Source: an uncultured Campylobacter sp. (lineage in GTDB: Bacteria > Campylobacterota > Campylobacteria > Campylobacterales > Campylobacteraceae). From it: DNA of 64,000 nt. The position numbers and the translations under genes were made by a program. The first letter of the stretch is position 1. Every line of letters starts with the position of its first letter. Location of the stretch: the NCBI GenBank assembly GCA_934718785.1, contig CAKVAF010000001.1:62001-126000 (forward strand), given 5' to 3'. The notes beneath the pieces are model-generated. The model was not told where the DNA came from. It did no database searches and worked only from the letters and a program-made list of their open reading frames with translations. Below, piece after piece: positions 38,553-46,275 of this stretch.

Positions 38553-38735
38553 TTTAGCTCCTTTAAATTTTGAAATTTAAGCTTCATTTTAAGCTAAAAA
38601 AATAAATGTTTTTTAAATGCTTCATCAAAAGCTTTCAAAGGCGCTTCATTTTAAAGGCTTGTGCTTTTAGCTTACAAAAAGCACATTAAAATACAAAAAT
38701 ATTTTGCCCCTTTTTGTCTTTATTTTTTATTCAAT

Positions 38736-39383
38736 TTAGCTCGTAAGCCTTGAAATGAGCGCGTTTTGATAGTTTTTAAGCTCGCTGCTGCTTACGCCCT
38801 CAAAAGCTAGTGGTTTAAGATAATTCATCCCACAATGAAGCGCTGAAGCTTTCATACTTACAAAGATGTCTTTAAGAGCCACACCCACGCGCCCATTTGC
38901 CCCATAAGTTGAAGCACCACCACCTGCTGTGGTGATGATGAGCATTTGCTTGCCTTGCCAAAGTCCAGGTCCCACGCTGCCCCAAGTCTCGTTTAAATAG
39001 GCTTTCATCATCGGCGTGATATTAAACCAATGCGTTGGAAATAAAAAGGCGATGCGTTCAAATTCCCTTGTAATTGCGCGCTCAGCCGTTCCGTCAATTG
39101 AGCGAGTATCAAAGCCATAAAGGCTTTCTAAATTTCTTACTAACACCCCATTCACGCTTCTAGCAGCACTTTCAAGATTTTTGATAAAAAAGCTTCGCTC
39201 AGGATAAGGATGAGAGCTGATTAAAAGCGTTTTTACGCTGCTTTTGTGCGTTTGTGTTATATTTTCAGGCGCACCTTTCATAAAGATATTTTGAGTAGGA
39301 TTTGCTGCAAAAGACCTTGAGCCTAAAAGGCTTAAAAGAATGCTAGCTTTAGCGGCTTTATTTAAAAATTCTCTTCTTTTCAT
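38736..39383 (-). CDS. Tat-exported flavodoxin-fold NAD(P)H oxidoreductase
   Basis: A 215-residue protein with a twin-arginine leader (MKRREFLNKAAKASILLSLL, Ala-rich cut site near 27). The flavodoxin-like fold of the KefF/MdaB quinone reductase group follows: LLISSHPYPERSFF, RIAFLFPTHWFNITPMMKAYLN, QGKQMLIITTAGGGASTYG. These enzymes reduce quinones or other electrophiles with two electrons. It starts 3 bp before the end of the preceding gene's stop region, as the last of a leftward redox operon. Export folded, with its FMN, is implied by the Tat signal. Confidence 0.85.
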   Translation of the reverse strand: MKRREFLNKAAKASILLSLLGSRSFAANPTQNIFMKGAPENITQTHKSSVKTLLISSHPYPERSFFIKNLESAARSVNGVLVRNLESLYGFDTRSIDGTAERAITREFERIAFLFPTHWFNITPMMKAYLNETWGSVGPGLWQGKQMLIITTAGGGASTYGANGRVGVALKDIFVSMKASALHCGMNYLKPLAFEGVSSSELKNYQNALISRLTS

Positions 39384-39386
39384 TTT

Positions 39387-40370
39387 TTAAGCATTTGCCG
39401 GGGCTAGCTCGTTTAAAGCACTCAAAGCATTCAGTGAGCGTGGATAGCATATATAAGGAATTAAAGCTGTAATGGTGCTTAAGAGCTTTTTTCTATCATT
39501 TCCTATATTTAAATTCCCCGCTACATGCGCTTTAACCTGAACGTCGGCGCCTCCAAGCACACTTACAAGTACAAAAGTCAAAAGCTCTCTAAAGCTTAAA
39601 TCAAGCCCCTTTCTCGTGTAAAAATCCCCAAAGCAATGCGCGCTTAAAAATGCCCTAATGTGCTTTTCATCATCAGCTGCTGTGGCGTTGCCCTTGTCTA
39701 TGGCTTCTCCAAAAAATTTGCGCTGGATTTCAAGCCCTTTTTCTCTTCTATTTTCTCTCGTAACCGTGCCCTTGCTAGATGGTGACAGGGCAATATTTAG
39801 CTCATTAAAAATCTCATTACTTGCTATGATAAAATCTAGTGCCTTTCCTATGCCCACATAATGCGTGCTTTGATATAAAATTTCTTTCACTTCATCAGGC
39901 TTTACGCCCGCATTTAAAGAAGCTTTTAGCATAATCTTAAACTCAGCCAAGCCCTGCGTGGCAATGAGCGCGCCCAAAATGAGCTTTAATCTCTCATTTT
40001 CGTTTAACGCCTTAGTGTGCGCTAAGCTCTCATCAAAGGCAAAATTGATATAACTTTGTAAAAACTCGCCATCACTCTTTGCTAAAGGCGCATTTTCAAG
40101 GGCGTTTTTACCAAAAAGGCGGATGAAATTTTCTTTAGCGATTTTTGTTAAATTCATTGTTTTCTCCTTGATTAAATTTGTTGTTTTTGCTAGAGCTTGA
40201 TTAAAGCTTGACAAGCCTAAAAATAGGGTGCTTAAAAGGGCTGAAGTTTTAAAAAACTTACGCCTTGAGTTTGAAAACTCGCTTAAATTTTCATTCAAGT
40301 TTTGATTTAAATCTTGTTTTTGAGCTTTCATTAAATCCGCTTTGTCTAAATTTAAAGTTTTTAAACTCAT
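39387..40370 (-). CDS. Tat-exported carboxymuconolactone decarboxylase-like protein
   Basis: A 327-residue protein. [20 protein letters not shown] near residues 34-53 is a twin-arginine signal, preceded by an unusual 33-residue Asn/Leu/Lys-rich leader. Two alpha-helical CMD (AhpD-like) domains follow (about 100-190 and 210-320; ETREKG-like [15 protein letters not shown]). The usual CxxC of AhpD is not visible, so peroxidase activity is doubtful. It overlaps the acetyltransferase gene by 4 bp. A later start, just before the RR motif, is possible. Confidence 0.8.
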   Translation of the reverse strand: MSLKTLNLDKADLMKAQKQDLNQNLNENLSEFSNSRRKFFKTSALLSTLFLGLSSFNQALAKTTNLIKEKTMNLTKIAKENFIRLFGKNALENAPLAKSDGEFLQSYINFAFDESLAHTKALNENERLKLILGALIATQGLAEFKIMLKASLNAGVKPDEVKEILYQSTHYVGIGKALDFIIASNEIFNELNIALSPSSKGTVTRENRREKGLEIQRKFFGEAIDKGNATAADDEKHIRAFLSAHCFGDFYTRKGLDLSFRELLTFVLVSVLGGADVQVKAHVAGNLNIGNDRKKLLSTITALIPYICYPRSLNALSALNELAPANA

Positions 40371-40960
40371 TGCTCCTCCTTTATTTCTTTAAGCACGCGC
40401 GCAGGATTGCCCCCGACTATGACATTTGCTGGCACATCTTTTGTAACCACGCTTCCTGCTGCGATGATTGAATTATCGCCTATGCTAACGCCCGGGCAAA
40501 TCGTAACGCCAATGCCTAGCCATACGCGGTTTCCTATTTTAATGCTCTTGCAAAAGGTCGCGCGGCGGTTGTAGGGATTAAAGTCGTGATTTATGGTCGT
40601 AAGATTGCATTTAGGTCCTATGAAAACATCATCTCCTATTTCAATGCCGCCCCTATCCATAAAGGTGCAAGCTTGATTCATAAAAAAAATTTTGCCAAAA
40701 TCCACATAAAAAGGTGGCAAAAGCCAGTTGCTCTCATCAAACTCACGCCCCATAATCTCGCTCATAATTTCGCGCACCTTAGCTTGCTCGTAATGCCCTG
40801 AATTAAGCTTAGCAGTAAGCTTTAGCGTGTTTTGTATAACAGCAAAAATTTTCTCAAATTCGCTATCGTTCATATCTACAAGCTCGCCGTCTAAATCTCT
40901 AGTGAAAATGTCCCTATCACTTTGTGGTGTAGGCTTTAGCCTTGAGTTTTTATACTCCAT
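40367..40960 (-). CDS. Maltose/galactoside O-acetyltransferase-like hexapeptide enzyme
   Basis: A 197-residue protein of the NodL/LacA/Maa group. The N-terminal helical part is followed by the left-handed beta helix. Catalytic His is in [13 protein letters not shown], and [36 protein letters not shown] (shown here only as hexapeptide repeats, about 135-175) ends in [11 protein letters not shown]. It uses acetyl-CoA on a sugar or other small alcohol. It is co-transcribed with the two Tat proteins below; why an acetyltransferase belongs there is unclear. Confidence 0.88.
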   Translation of the reverse strand: MEYKNSRLKPTPQSDRDIFTRDLDGELVDMNDSEFEKIFAVIQNTLKLTAKLNSGHYEQAKVREIMSEIMGREFDESNWLLPPFYVDFGKIFFMNQACTFMDRGGIEIGDDVFIGPKCNLTTINHDFNPYNRRATFCKSIKIGNRVWLGIGVTICPGVSIGDNSIIAAGSVVTKDVPANVIVGGNPARVLKEIKEEQ

Positions 40961-41119
40961 TTTTACTCCTTTATTTGTATTACAAAAATTTGTAATACAA
41001 AATTGGGTTTTGCGTTTTCTTGTAGATTGCAGAAAACGAATAGAGTGCAGAAATTTGTATCACAAAAATTTCTATTGCAAAAATTTACTTCATCCATTCT
41101 CGTATTAAAAACTATAAAT

Positions 41120-41627
41120 TTATTTTAAATTCGCCTTTTTTAAGGCTTCTTCGTATTCTTTATCGCTCACTTTTTCAAGCCACAGCACATTTTTACCATC
41201 AATTTCGCTTGTAAGTGCGATATGCTCGCCCTTTTCATCAGCTGTGGCGCCGTGAAAATGCTTTAAATTTGGAGGACAAGAAATCACATCGCCAGCTTTA
41301 GCCACTTGCACCACGCCATCTTCTGTGGCTGTGATGATAGTGCCATTTGTTACAATGAGCGTTTGTCCCTTTGGATGCGTGTGCCAAGCCGAGCGCGCAT
41401 CTGGGCTAAATTTCACAAGTCCGCCGCTAAAATCACGCCACGCATTAGCCTTGAAACATCATTTCTACATTAACCTTGCCACTAAAGACCTTATCGCTGC
41501 CCTTGAAGCTTTCTAGACTTCCTTGCTTGATTAATTCTTGCATACTCTCTCCTTCTTTTGCAAGTAAATTTGTGCTTAAAAGCGCGCTTAAAACGAGTGC
41601 ACCACCTAATTTGAGTGTATTTTTCAT
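41120..41627 (-). pseudogene. Periplasmic cupin-domain protein, frameshifted
   Basis: Two pieces in different frames together make one 168-residue cupin. Piece one (41627 to about 41450) has a signal peptide (LVLSALLSTNLLAKEGES) and ends VEMMFQ. Piece two resumes at NAWRDFSGGLVKFSPDARSA and has the cupin motifs HTHPKGQTLIVTNG and DVISCPPNLKHFHG. An extra G in CAAGGCTAATG (plus-strand C at 41449-41450) breaks the frame; without it the ORF is exactly 169 codons. It may be a real mutation or a sequencing error. It is first in the operon behind a MerR-type promoter. Confidence 0.85.
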
Positions 41628-41639
41628 TTATTCTCCTTT

Positions 41640-41781
41640 GTGTAGATTATGGAAAACGGATTGCAAAATACAAAATTCAGTTTTTCGTTTTCTTACGGAT
41701 TACAAAAAACAGAGTGCCAAATTTCGTTATCCATTTTCTATTTTGAAATTTTAAAAAATGAGAGCAACTCTAAGTCAAGGG
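41640..41781. repeat. Duplicated upstream region, copy before the cupin gene
   Basis: About 140 bp closely matching 44837-44958 before the alcohol dehydrogenase, from GTGTAGATTA to AGTCAAGGG. It contains the MerR-type promoter. A weaker relative of its GTAGATTGC...AAAACG part is at about 41021-41050, and a related A-rich piece is after gyrB (24678-24723). Confidence 0.75.
41748..41778 (-). promoter_or_regulatory. MerR-type promoter/operator of the cupin operon
   Basis: On the minus strand a -35 box TTGACT and a -10 box TAAAAT are 19 bp apart, the over-long spacer used by MerR activators. The spacer holds the dyad AGAGTTGCTCT. This is close to the operator described for AdhR/NmlR-type regulators (TTGACTTAGAGT...). 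Confidence 0.8.
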
Positions 41782-41954
41782 TTTTTTAAAAAATTTGAAA
41801 AAATTGTTAAATTTAAAAAAAGAAAATGCTTGATTTTTATAATCTTAAGGAATGGGAAAAAGTTTCGTATTTTTATAGTCATAGCGTGGCGGATTTGCCA
41901 TTTTTGAAAAATGAAAATTTTTAAATTTTTAATTTTAATTTTACACAATACTAA

Positions 41955-41991
41955 GACAAAAGTATGATATAATTATGTTCATTTCATTTAA
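41955..41991 (+). repeat. 37-bp duplicated promoter segment, copy 1
   Basis: Identical over 37 bp to 42621-42657. It contains TATAAT (41970-41975) and lies 60 bp before the ClbS-like gene. Confidence 0.8.
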
Positions 41992-42050
41992 GATTAATGA
42001 AGTGAAAATACAAATTTGCACTGATTCAATGCGATTTTAAGGTTAAAGTA

Positions 42051-42566
42051 ATGCCAAGAGCGAAAAACAAAAGCGAGTTGTTAGAGTCGGCAAAAACTGA
42101 ATTTGCGAAGCTTTTTGCTTTTATTGATACTCTTTCGCCACACGAGCAAGAATCCCCTTTTTTAAATACTCTTAAAAATAACGCACGCGATAAAAACATA
42201 CGCGATATTCTCGTTCATCTTTATGAATGGCATAATTTAGTGCTTGATTTTACGCGCAATATTACAAGAAATGAGCCTTTGAGCTTTTTTCCACGGGGCT
42301 TTAACTGGCGCACTTATCCTAAGCTCAATTTAGAGTTTCACGCCAAGCACCAAAGCACCAGCTTAGAGAGTGCAAAAGCCTTGCTAAACAAGAGTCATGC
42401 AGATATGATGGATTGCGTGAAGCGCTTAAGCGATGAAGAATTATTCACTAAAAATATCTTTGCGTGGTGCGGGAATACCACGCTTGGCAGTTATTTTATC
42501 TCAAGTATGACAAGTCATTATATTTGGGCGATAAAGATGCTTAAAGAAGGCTTTAAAAAGAAGTGA
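42051..42566 (+). CDS. ClbS/DfsB-family four-helix protein
   Basis: A 171-residue protein of the DUF1706 group: MPRAKNKSELLESA start, DILVHLYEWHNLVLDF with the conserved His, FFPRGFNWRTYPKLN, and MTSHYIWAIKMLKEG at the end. ClbS protects colibactin producers by hydrolysing the toxin's cyclopropane, and DfsB-like relatives are DinB-fold hydrolases or transferases. Here no toxin pathway is adjacent, so it may handle another electrophile, which fits the surrounding redox genes. It has a promoter shared in sequence with the toxin-antitoxin pair. Confidence 0.85.
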   Translation: MPRAKNKSELLESAKTEFAKLFAFIDTLSPHEQESPFLNTLKNNARDKNIRDILVHLYEWHNLVLDFTRNITRNEPLSFFPRGFNWRTYPKLNLEFHAKHQSTSLESAKALLNKSHADMMDCVKRLSDEELFTKNIFAWCGNTTLGSYFISSMTSHYIWAIKMLKEGFKKK

Positions 42567-42620
42567 TTTAAGATAAATTTACATCCATTAAGTTGCTAAA
42601 TTTAAATTTTTCAAAACACC

Positions 42621-42657
42621 AAGACAAAAGTATGATATAATTATGTTCATTTCATTT
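42621..42657 (+). repeat. 37-bp duplicated promoter segment, copy 2
   Basis: Same 37 bp as 41955-41991, here with TATAAT at 42636-42641, just before the antitoxin start. Confidence 0.8.
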
Positions 42658-42669
42658 TAGGAGTATGAT

Positions 42670-42846
42670 ATGGCTACGACATTAATGCAAATTCGTTTAG
42701 ATAGTGAGTTTAAAAAAGAAGCCGATAGGCTTTTTAAAAACCTAGAAGCTGAGTTTTACAACCCTGCGAATGTGAAAAAACTCCTTGATGGCTACAACGC
42801 CCTAAAAGCTGGTAAGGGCATGATAAAGGAGATTATCGATGAATGA
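42670..42846 (+). CDS. RelB/DinJ-type antitoxin with an internal deletion
   Basis: A 58-residue ORF. It begins MATTLMQIRLDSEFKKEADR, the ribbon-helix-helix start of DinJ antitoxins, and ends FYNPANVKKLLDGYNALKAG..IKEIIDE, the toxin-wrapping tail. Family members are about 85-90 residues. The second helix of the DNA-binding part appears to be missing in frame. AGGAG precedes the ATG. Its stop overlaps the toxin ORF by 8 bp. Confidence 0.75.
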   Translation: MATTLMQIRLDSEFKKEADRLFKNLEAEFYNPANVKKLLDGYNALKAGKGMIKEIIDE

Positions 42847-43098
42847 AAGCTTTTATGATGTGGCTTGGCGAGATTATATTTTTTGGCAGGAAAATGATAA
42901 AAAAATCTTAAGAAAAATTAACGCGTTAATAAAAAATATAGAGCGAAACGGTGCGCATAAGGGGCTTGGAAAGCCTGAAAAATTAAGGCACAATCTTAGC
43001 GGTATGTATCGCGCCGTATTAATGACGAGCACCGCCTTGTGTATTTTGTAGAGCAAAACACGCTTTTTATCGTGGGCTGTAAAACGCATTATGAGTGA
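42839..43098 (+). pseudogene. YoeB-type toxin, frameshifted
   Basis: The first 55 codons give YoeB-like sequence (WRDYIFWQENDKKILRKIN, GKPEKLRHNLSGMY). The frame then breaks at TATCGCGCC. The +1 shifted frame resumes with RRINDEHRLVYFVEQNTLF and VGCKTHYE to a TGA at 43096-43098. One missing base (TATTCGCGC expected) explains it and would give an 86-residue toxin, the normal size. The catalytic Glu/Arg/His/Tyr lie in or after the break, so the product is inactive mRNA interferase. Confidence 0.8.
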
Positions 43099-43229
43099 AG
43101 GTCGCTTAAATCAATATTAGATTATAAACGAGCCTAAGTTTAAAATCTATAAAAATTCAAAAATAACGCGTTTTACAAAGCTTAATCTAAAATTATTAAA
43201 ATTAAAAACTCCAGCAAATTTCGCCTTTT

Positions 43230-43649
43230 TTAATTTTTTGAAATTTCCACCCAAAAATCTTCTTTTTTTGCCCTTAATTTTTCTAAATCTTTTAAATTTA
43301 GCACCTTGCCAAGATAAACTAAGCCGCTGTGTGCGGGCTGTTTTTCATAAAAAATGCCTAGATTTTTCCAATGAGCAAAATAGAAAAAATCGCCAGTCTC
43401 AGGCTCGTAATTTGCCTTGCCCTTTTGTGTCAGGGCAGGATTTAAGGCAGGGCTTATTTTTTCTTTATTTGCATAATCGCTAAATTTAAGCCTTAAGGGT
43501 AAAAGACTCATAAACTGCTTTGCTGCAGGACTTTCATCCATTTGTATTAAAATGATTTCATCATCAAATTTAAGCTTGATTTGCATATTTTCCTCCTTGC
43601 AAAATAAAAAACTCATCAAAGCCATACAAAAAAATAAAAGCTTTTTCAT
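43230..43649 (-). CDS. Exported cyclophilin-like-fold protein
   Basis: A 139-residue protein. A hydrophobic leader (LLFFCMALMSFLFCKEE) with Cys at 17 could be a lipoprotein or plain signal. The rest fits the cyclophilin-like family seen in many host-associated bacteria: DESPAAKQFMSLLPLRLKFSDYANKEKI, then GDFFYFAHWKNLGIFYE and LVYLGKV. No isomerase residues are known for that family. It follows the alcohol dehydrogenase by 29 bp and is probably on the same MerR-controlled transcript. Confidence 0.75.
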   Translation of the reverse strand: MKKLLFFCMALMSFLFCKEENMQIKLKFDDEIILIQMDESPAAKQFMSLLPLRLKFSDYANKEKISPALNPALTQKGKANYEPETGDFFYFAHWKNLGIFYEKQPAHSGLVYLGKVLNLKDLEKLRAKKEDFWVEISKN

Positions 43650-43678
43650 AAACTCTCCTTAATTTCAACAAATATCTC

Positions 43679-44824
43679 TTAAATGCTCGCACTATCGATG
43701 ACATAGCGGTAGCGCGCCTTTTTATCAAGCACCTTTTGCCACGCTTCATTAATTTGCTCTGCTTTTATCAGCTCGATTTTTGGAGTAATTTTATGCGCGG
43801 TGCAGTAATTTAGCACATCTTGCGTTTCTTTCATATCGCCGATTAAAGAAGCGGTGAAATTGACCCTGCTAGCACTTAAGCTTAAATTTGAAAAGCTCAT
43901 CTCAAATTTAGGCGGCATACCCACCTGCGTGAAAGTGCCAAAGGGCTTGACACAACTTACATAGGCCATAGCGTCAAAGGCTGCAGGTATCGTGCTTATC
44001 ATATAATCAAGGCTGCCTTTATAAGCGCTCAGTGCCGATGTGTCCTTAAGTGCGTCTTTTACGATTATGACTTCGCTTGCGCCAAAGCTCTTTATATCGG
44101 CAACTTTATCGCTTGAAGTCGTAAATGCATAGACCTTAACGCCCTTGCTTGCTGCGATTTTTATCGCTAAATGCCCCAAGCCGCCAATGCCAGTAACGCC
44201 TACTTTATCGCCTTTTTTGATTTTGTATTTCATCAAAGGAGAATAGGTCGTTACCCCAGCGCAAAGCAAGGGCGTGGCCTCTTTGAAGCTTAAATTCTCA
44301 GGGATTTTCACCGCAAAATGTGAATTGACCACGATATTTTTAGAATAGCCACCCTGCGTGATGCCTGTTGGCTCGCGCTCATCTTTAAAGCCATAAGTAA
44401 AAAGTGTGGCGCTGTCGTATTGCTCGCGCTCTTTCACGCCCTTAAAATTATCCACCATACAACCCACACCGACTCTATCGCCGATTTTAAAGCCCTTAAC
44501 TTTTGCGCCTATTTGCGCCACGACGCCTACGATTTCATGTCCCGGAACTTGCGGATAGCTTTGTTTGCCCCAGTCGCCTTTGATTTGATGAATGTCGCTG
44601 TGGCAAATGCTTGCAAATTTAATATTGATTAAAAGATTGTTTTCACCCACAGCCCTTCGCTCAAACTCCCACGGACGCAAAATCCCACTTTCATCAAAGG
44701 CGGCCCAGCCCTTGCACTTAATGACCTTGCCACTTTGATTAGCTCCAAAAAGCTTTGAAGTAGGGCTTAGAGCTAAAGCAGCACCTAAAAGAGCGGTGTT
44801 TTTAATGAATTTTCTTCTTTTTAT
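43679..44824 (-). CDS. Zinc-dependent alcohol dehydrogenase with Tat leader and ATA start
   Basis: A cinnamyl-alcohol/AdhA-type dehydrogenase. Catalytic zinc ligands are in ICHSDIHQIKGDWG, GHEIVG and LLCAGVTTYSPL, and the Rossmann motif is VTGIGGLGHLAIK. The frame is open upstream to codon 44824 and encodes KRRKFIKNTALLGAALALSP, a twin-arginine signal. GGAGAAAAA is correctly placed for that point, but the codon there is ATA, with no ATG. The next permissible start is TTG at 44680, which would lose the leader. The structural-zinc cysteines are missing: MVDNFKGVKEREQY replaces the usual four-Cys lobe. Confidence 0.8.
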   Translation of the reverse strand: MKRRKFIKNTALLGAALALSPTSKLFGANQSGKVIKCKGWAAFDESGILRPWEFERRAVGENNLLINIKFASICHSDIHQIKGDWGKQSYPQVPGHEIVGVVAQIGAKVKGFKIGDRVGVGCMVDNFKGVKEREQYDSATLFTYGFKDEREPTGITQGGYSKNIVVNSHFAVKIPENLSFKEATPLLCAGVTTYSPLMKYKIKKGDKVGVTGIGGLGHLAIKIAASKGVKVYAFTTSSDKVADIKSFGASEVIIVKDALKDTSALSAYKGSLDYMISTIPAAFDAMAYVSCVKPFGTFTQVGMPPKFEMSFSNLSLSASRVNFTASLIGDMKETQDVLNYCTAHKITPKIELIKAEQINEAWQKVLDKKARYRYVIDSASI

Positions 44825-44836
44825 TTTTTCTCCTTA

Positions 44837-44958
44837 GTGTAGATTACGCAAAACGGATTACAAAAATTCGGTTTTTTCGTTTTCTTACGGATTACAGATT
44901 GCGAAATTTCGTTATCCATTTTGAAATTTTAAAAAATGAGAGCAACTCTAAGTCAAGG
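44837..44958. repeat. Duplicated upstream region, copy before the alcohol dehydrogenase
   Basis: Matches 41640-41781 over most of its length and contains the second MerR-type promoter. Confidence 0.75.
44926..44956 (-). promoter_or_regulatory. MerR-type promoter/operator of the alcohol dehydrogenase
   Basis: Same elements as at 41748-41778: TTGACT, a 19-bp spacer with AGAGTTGCTCT, and TAAAAT on the minus strand. Confidence 0.8.
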
Positions 44959-45086
44959 GGTTTTTACAAAAAATTTAAAAAATTTGCAAATTTTTTGTAA
45001 AATTTAAGAAAAGCTAAAAAAAACGCTATAATTGCAATCACTTTACAAAATGAATTAAAAATGAAGCTAAAGAAGCCTCAGCAAAG

Positions 45087-45299
45087 GTGCTTGAAAAAGC
45101 CAAAGAAAACCTAAGTGCGCTACTTGCAAAGCTAAAAGATGAAGCCAAGGTCGCACAAGATGCGGCACTTGAGAAGGCTAAGGATAATCTTAATGCTCTT
45201 AATGACAAGCTCAAAGCCACTTCAAAAGAGCTTTCGCTTAAAGCACTAGACAGCGCAAAAGACGCTATTGATGAGTTATCAAAAAAGCTAATTGATTAA
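45087..45299 (+). CDS. Small Ala/Lys/Leu coiled-coil protein, start uncertain
   Basis: Seventy codons from GTG at 45087 read as a continuous amphipathic helix with 11-residue-like repeats (EKAKENLSALLAKLKDEAK, then EKAKDNLNALNDKLKATSK). The frame stays helix-like for seven more codons upstream (EAKEASAK) but reaches a TGA at about 45052 with no ATG. An ATG at 45051 in the next frame (ATGAATTAA) suggests a lost or shifted start. No good ribosome site. It could be a decayed gene. Confidence 0.45.
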   Translation: MLEKAKENLSALLAKLKDEAKVAQDAALEKAKDNLNALNDKLKATSKELSLKALDSAKDAIDELSKKLID

Positions 45300-45495
45300 A
45301 ACTTGGGCTTTTAGGCTCTTTTAAAACGCCTAAAAGCCATCTTTTTAGTTAAAAATGACTGATTTATTTCTCGCGTTTAAGTATTAAATTTTATAAGCTA
45401 TCTTTTTATTATCTAAGCATTAATTAAAATGAGATAAAATTGCACCGTGTTTAAAAATGCAGAAATTAAAGAAAATTCAAAAAGTTAAATAAAAA

Positions 45496-46275
45496 GTGCA
45501 AAAAATAAAGGCAAAAAAGCATTTTGGGCAAAATTTCTTAAAAGATAAAAGCGTTTTAAAAAAAATCACTCAAGCCATATCCAAAGATACGGATTTTATC
45601 GTTGAGATTGGACCTGGCTTAGGTGATTTGACACAAGAGTTACTTGAGATTTGTGCTGTGAAAGCCTATGAGATCGATAAGGAATTGATCCCTGTTTTAA
45701 AACACAAATTTAAAGCACAAATACAAAATCAAATTTTAAGCCTTGAAAACAAGGACGCGAGCGAGCTTCAAAGCTTTGCTGATAAGCCTTATGTTTTGGT
45801 GGCGAATTTGCCTTATTATGTGGCGAGTAATTTGATTTTAAAGGCTCTTGAGGATGATTTTTGCAAGGCTTTTTTGGTCATGGTGCAAAAAGAAGTGGCT
45901 TTGAAATTTGTAGCAAAAAGCTCGCAGAGTGATTTTTGTGCCTTAAGCGTGATGAGCGCGCTTTTTGGCGAGTGTGAGCTGCTTTTTGATGTAGAGCCTG
46001 AGTGCTTTGAGCCCGCGCCAAAAGTAATATCAAGTGTTTTAAGCTTTAAAAGGACGCATTTAAGGGCTGAGTTTAGGGATTTTGAAGGCTTTAAAGCCTT
46101 TTTGAGACTTTGTTTTTCAGCGCCTAGAAAGCAGATTTTAAATGTTTTAAAAGCAAAATATCCGCACATTGAAAAAGAATTTAACGCACTTGGCATAGCC
46201 CAAAACGCAAGAGCTCATCAAATAAGTGTCAAATCTTACCTTGAAATTTTTAAAAATTTAAAGGACACAGAATGA
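45496..46275 (+). CDS. rsmA: 16S rRNA dimethyladenosine transferase
   Basis: RsmA (KsgA) dimethylates A1518 and A1519 at the end of 16S rRNA. The 259-residue protein has HFGQNFLKD, SAM-binding VEIGPGLGDLT and the catalytic VANLPYYVASNL. The start is GTG with only a weak upstream site. It overlaps rnj by 4 bp. The rsmA-rnj-rluB order is the same as in C. jejuni (from memory). Loss of RsmA gives kasugamycin resistance. Confidence 0.95.
   Translation: MQKIKAKKHFGQNFLKDKSVLKKITQAISKDTDFIVEIGPGLGDLTQELLEICAVKAYEIDKELIPVLKHKFKAQIQNQILSLENKDASELQSFADKPYVLVANLPYYVASNLILKALEDDFCKAFLVMVQKEVALKFVAKSSQSDFCALSVMSALFGECELLFDVEPECFEPAPKVISSVLSFKRTHLRAEFRDFEGFKAFLRLCFSAPRKQILNVLKAKYPHIEKEFNALGIAQNARAHQISVKSYLEIFKNLKDTE

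Noticed and set aside
41955..42657. The 37-bp duplication as terminal repeats of an insertion sequence
   Set aside because: The repeats are direct, contain a promoter, and the DNA between holds a ClbS-like gene and no transposase.
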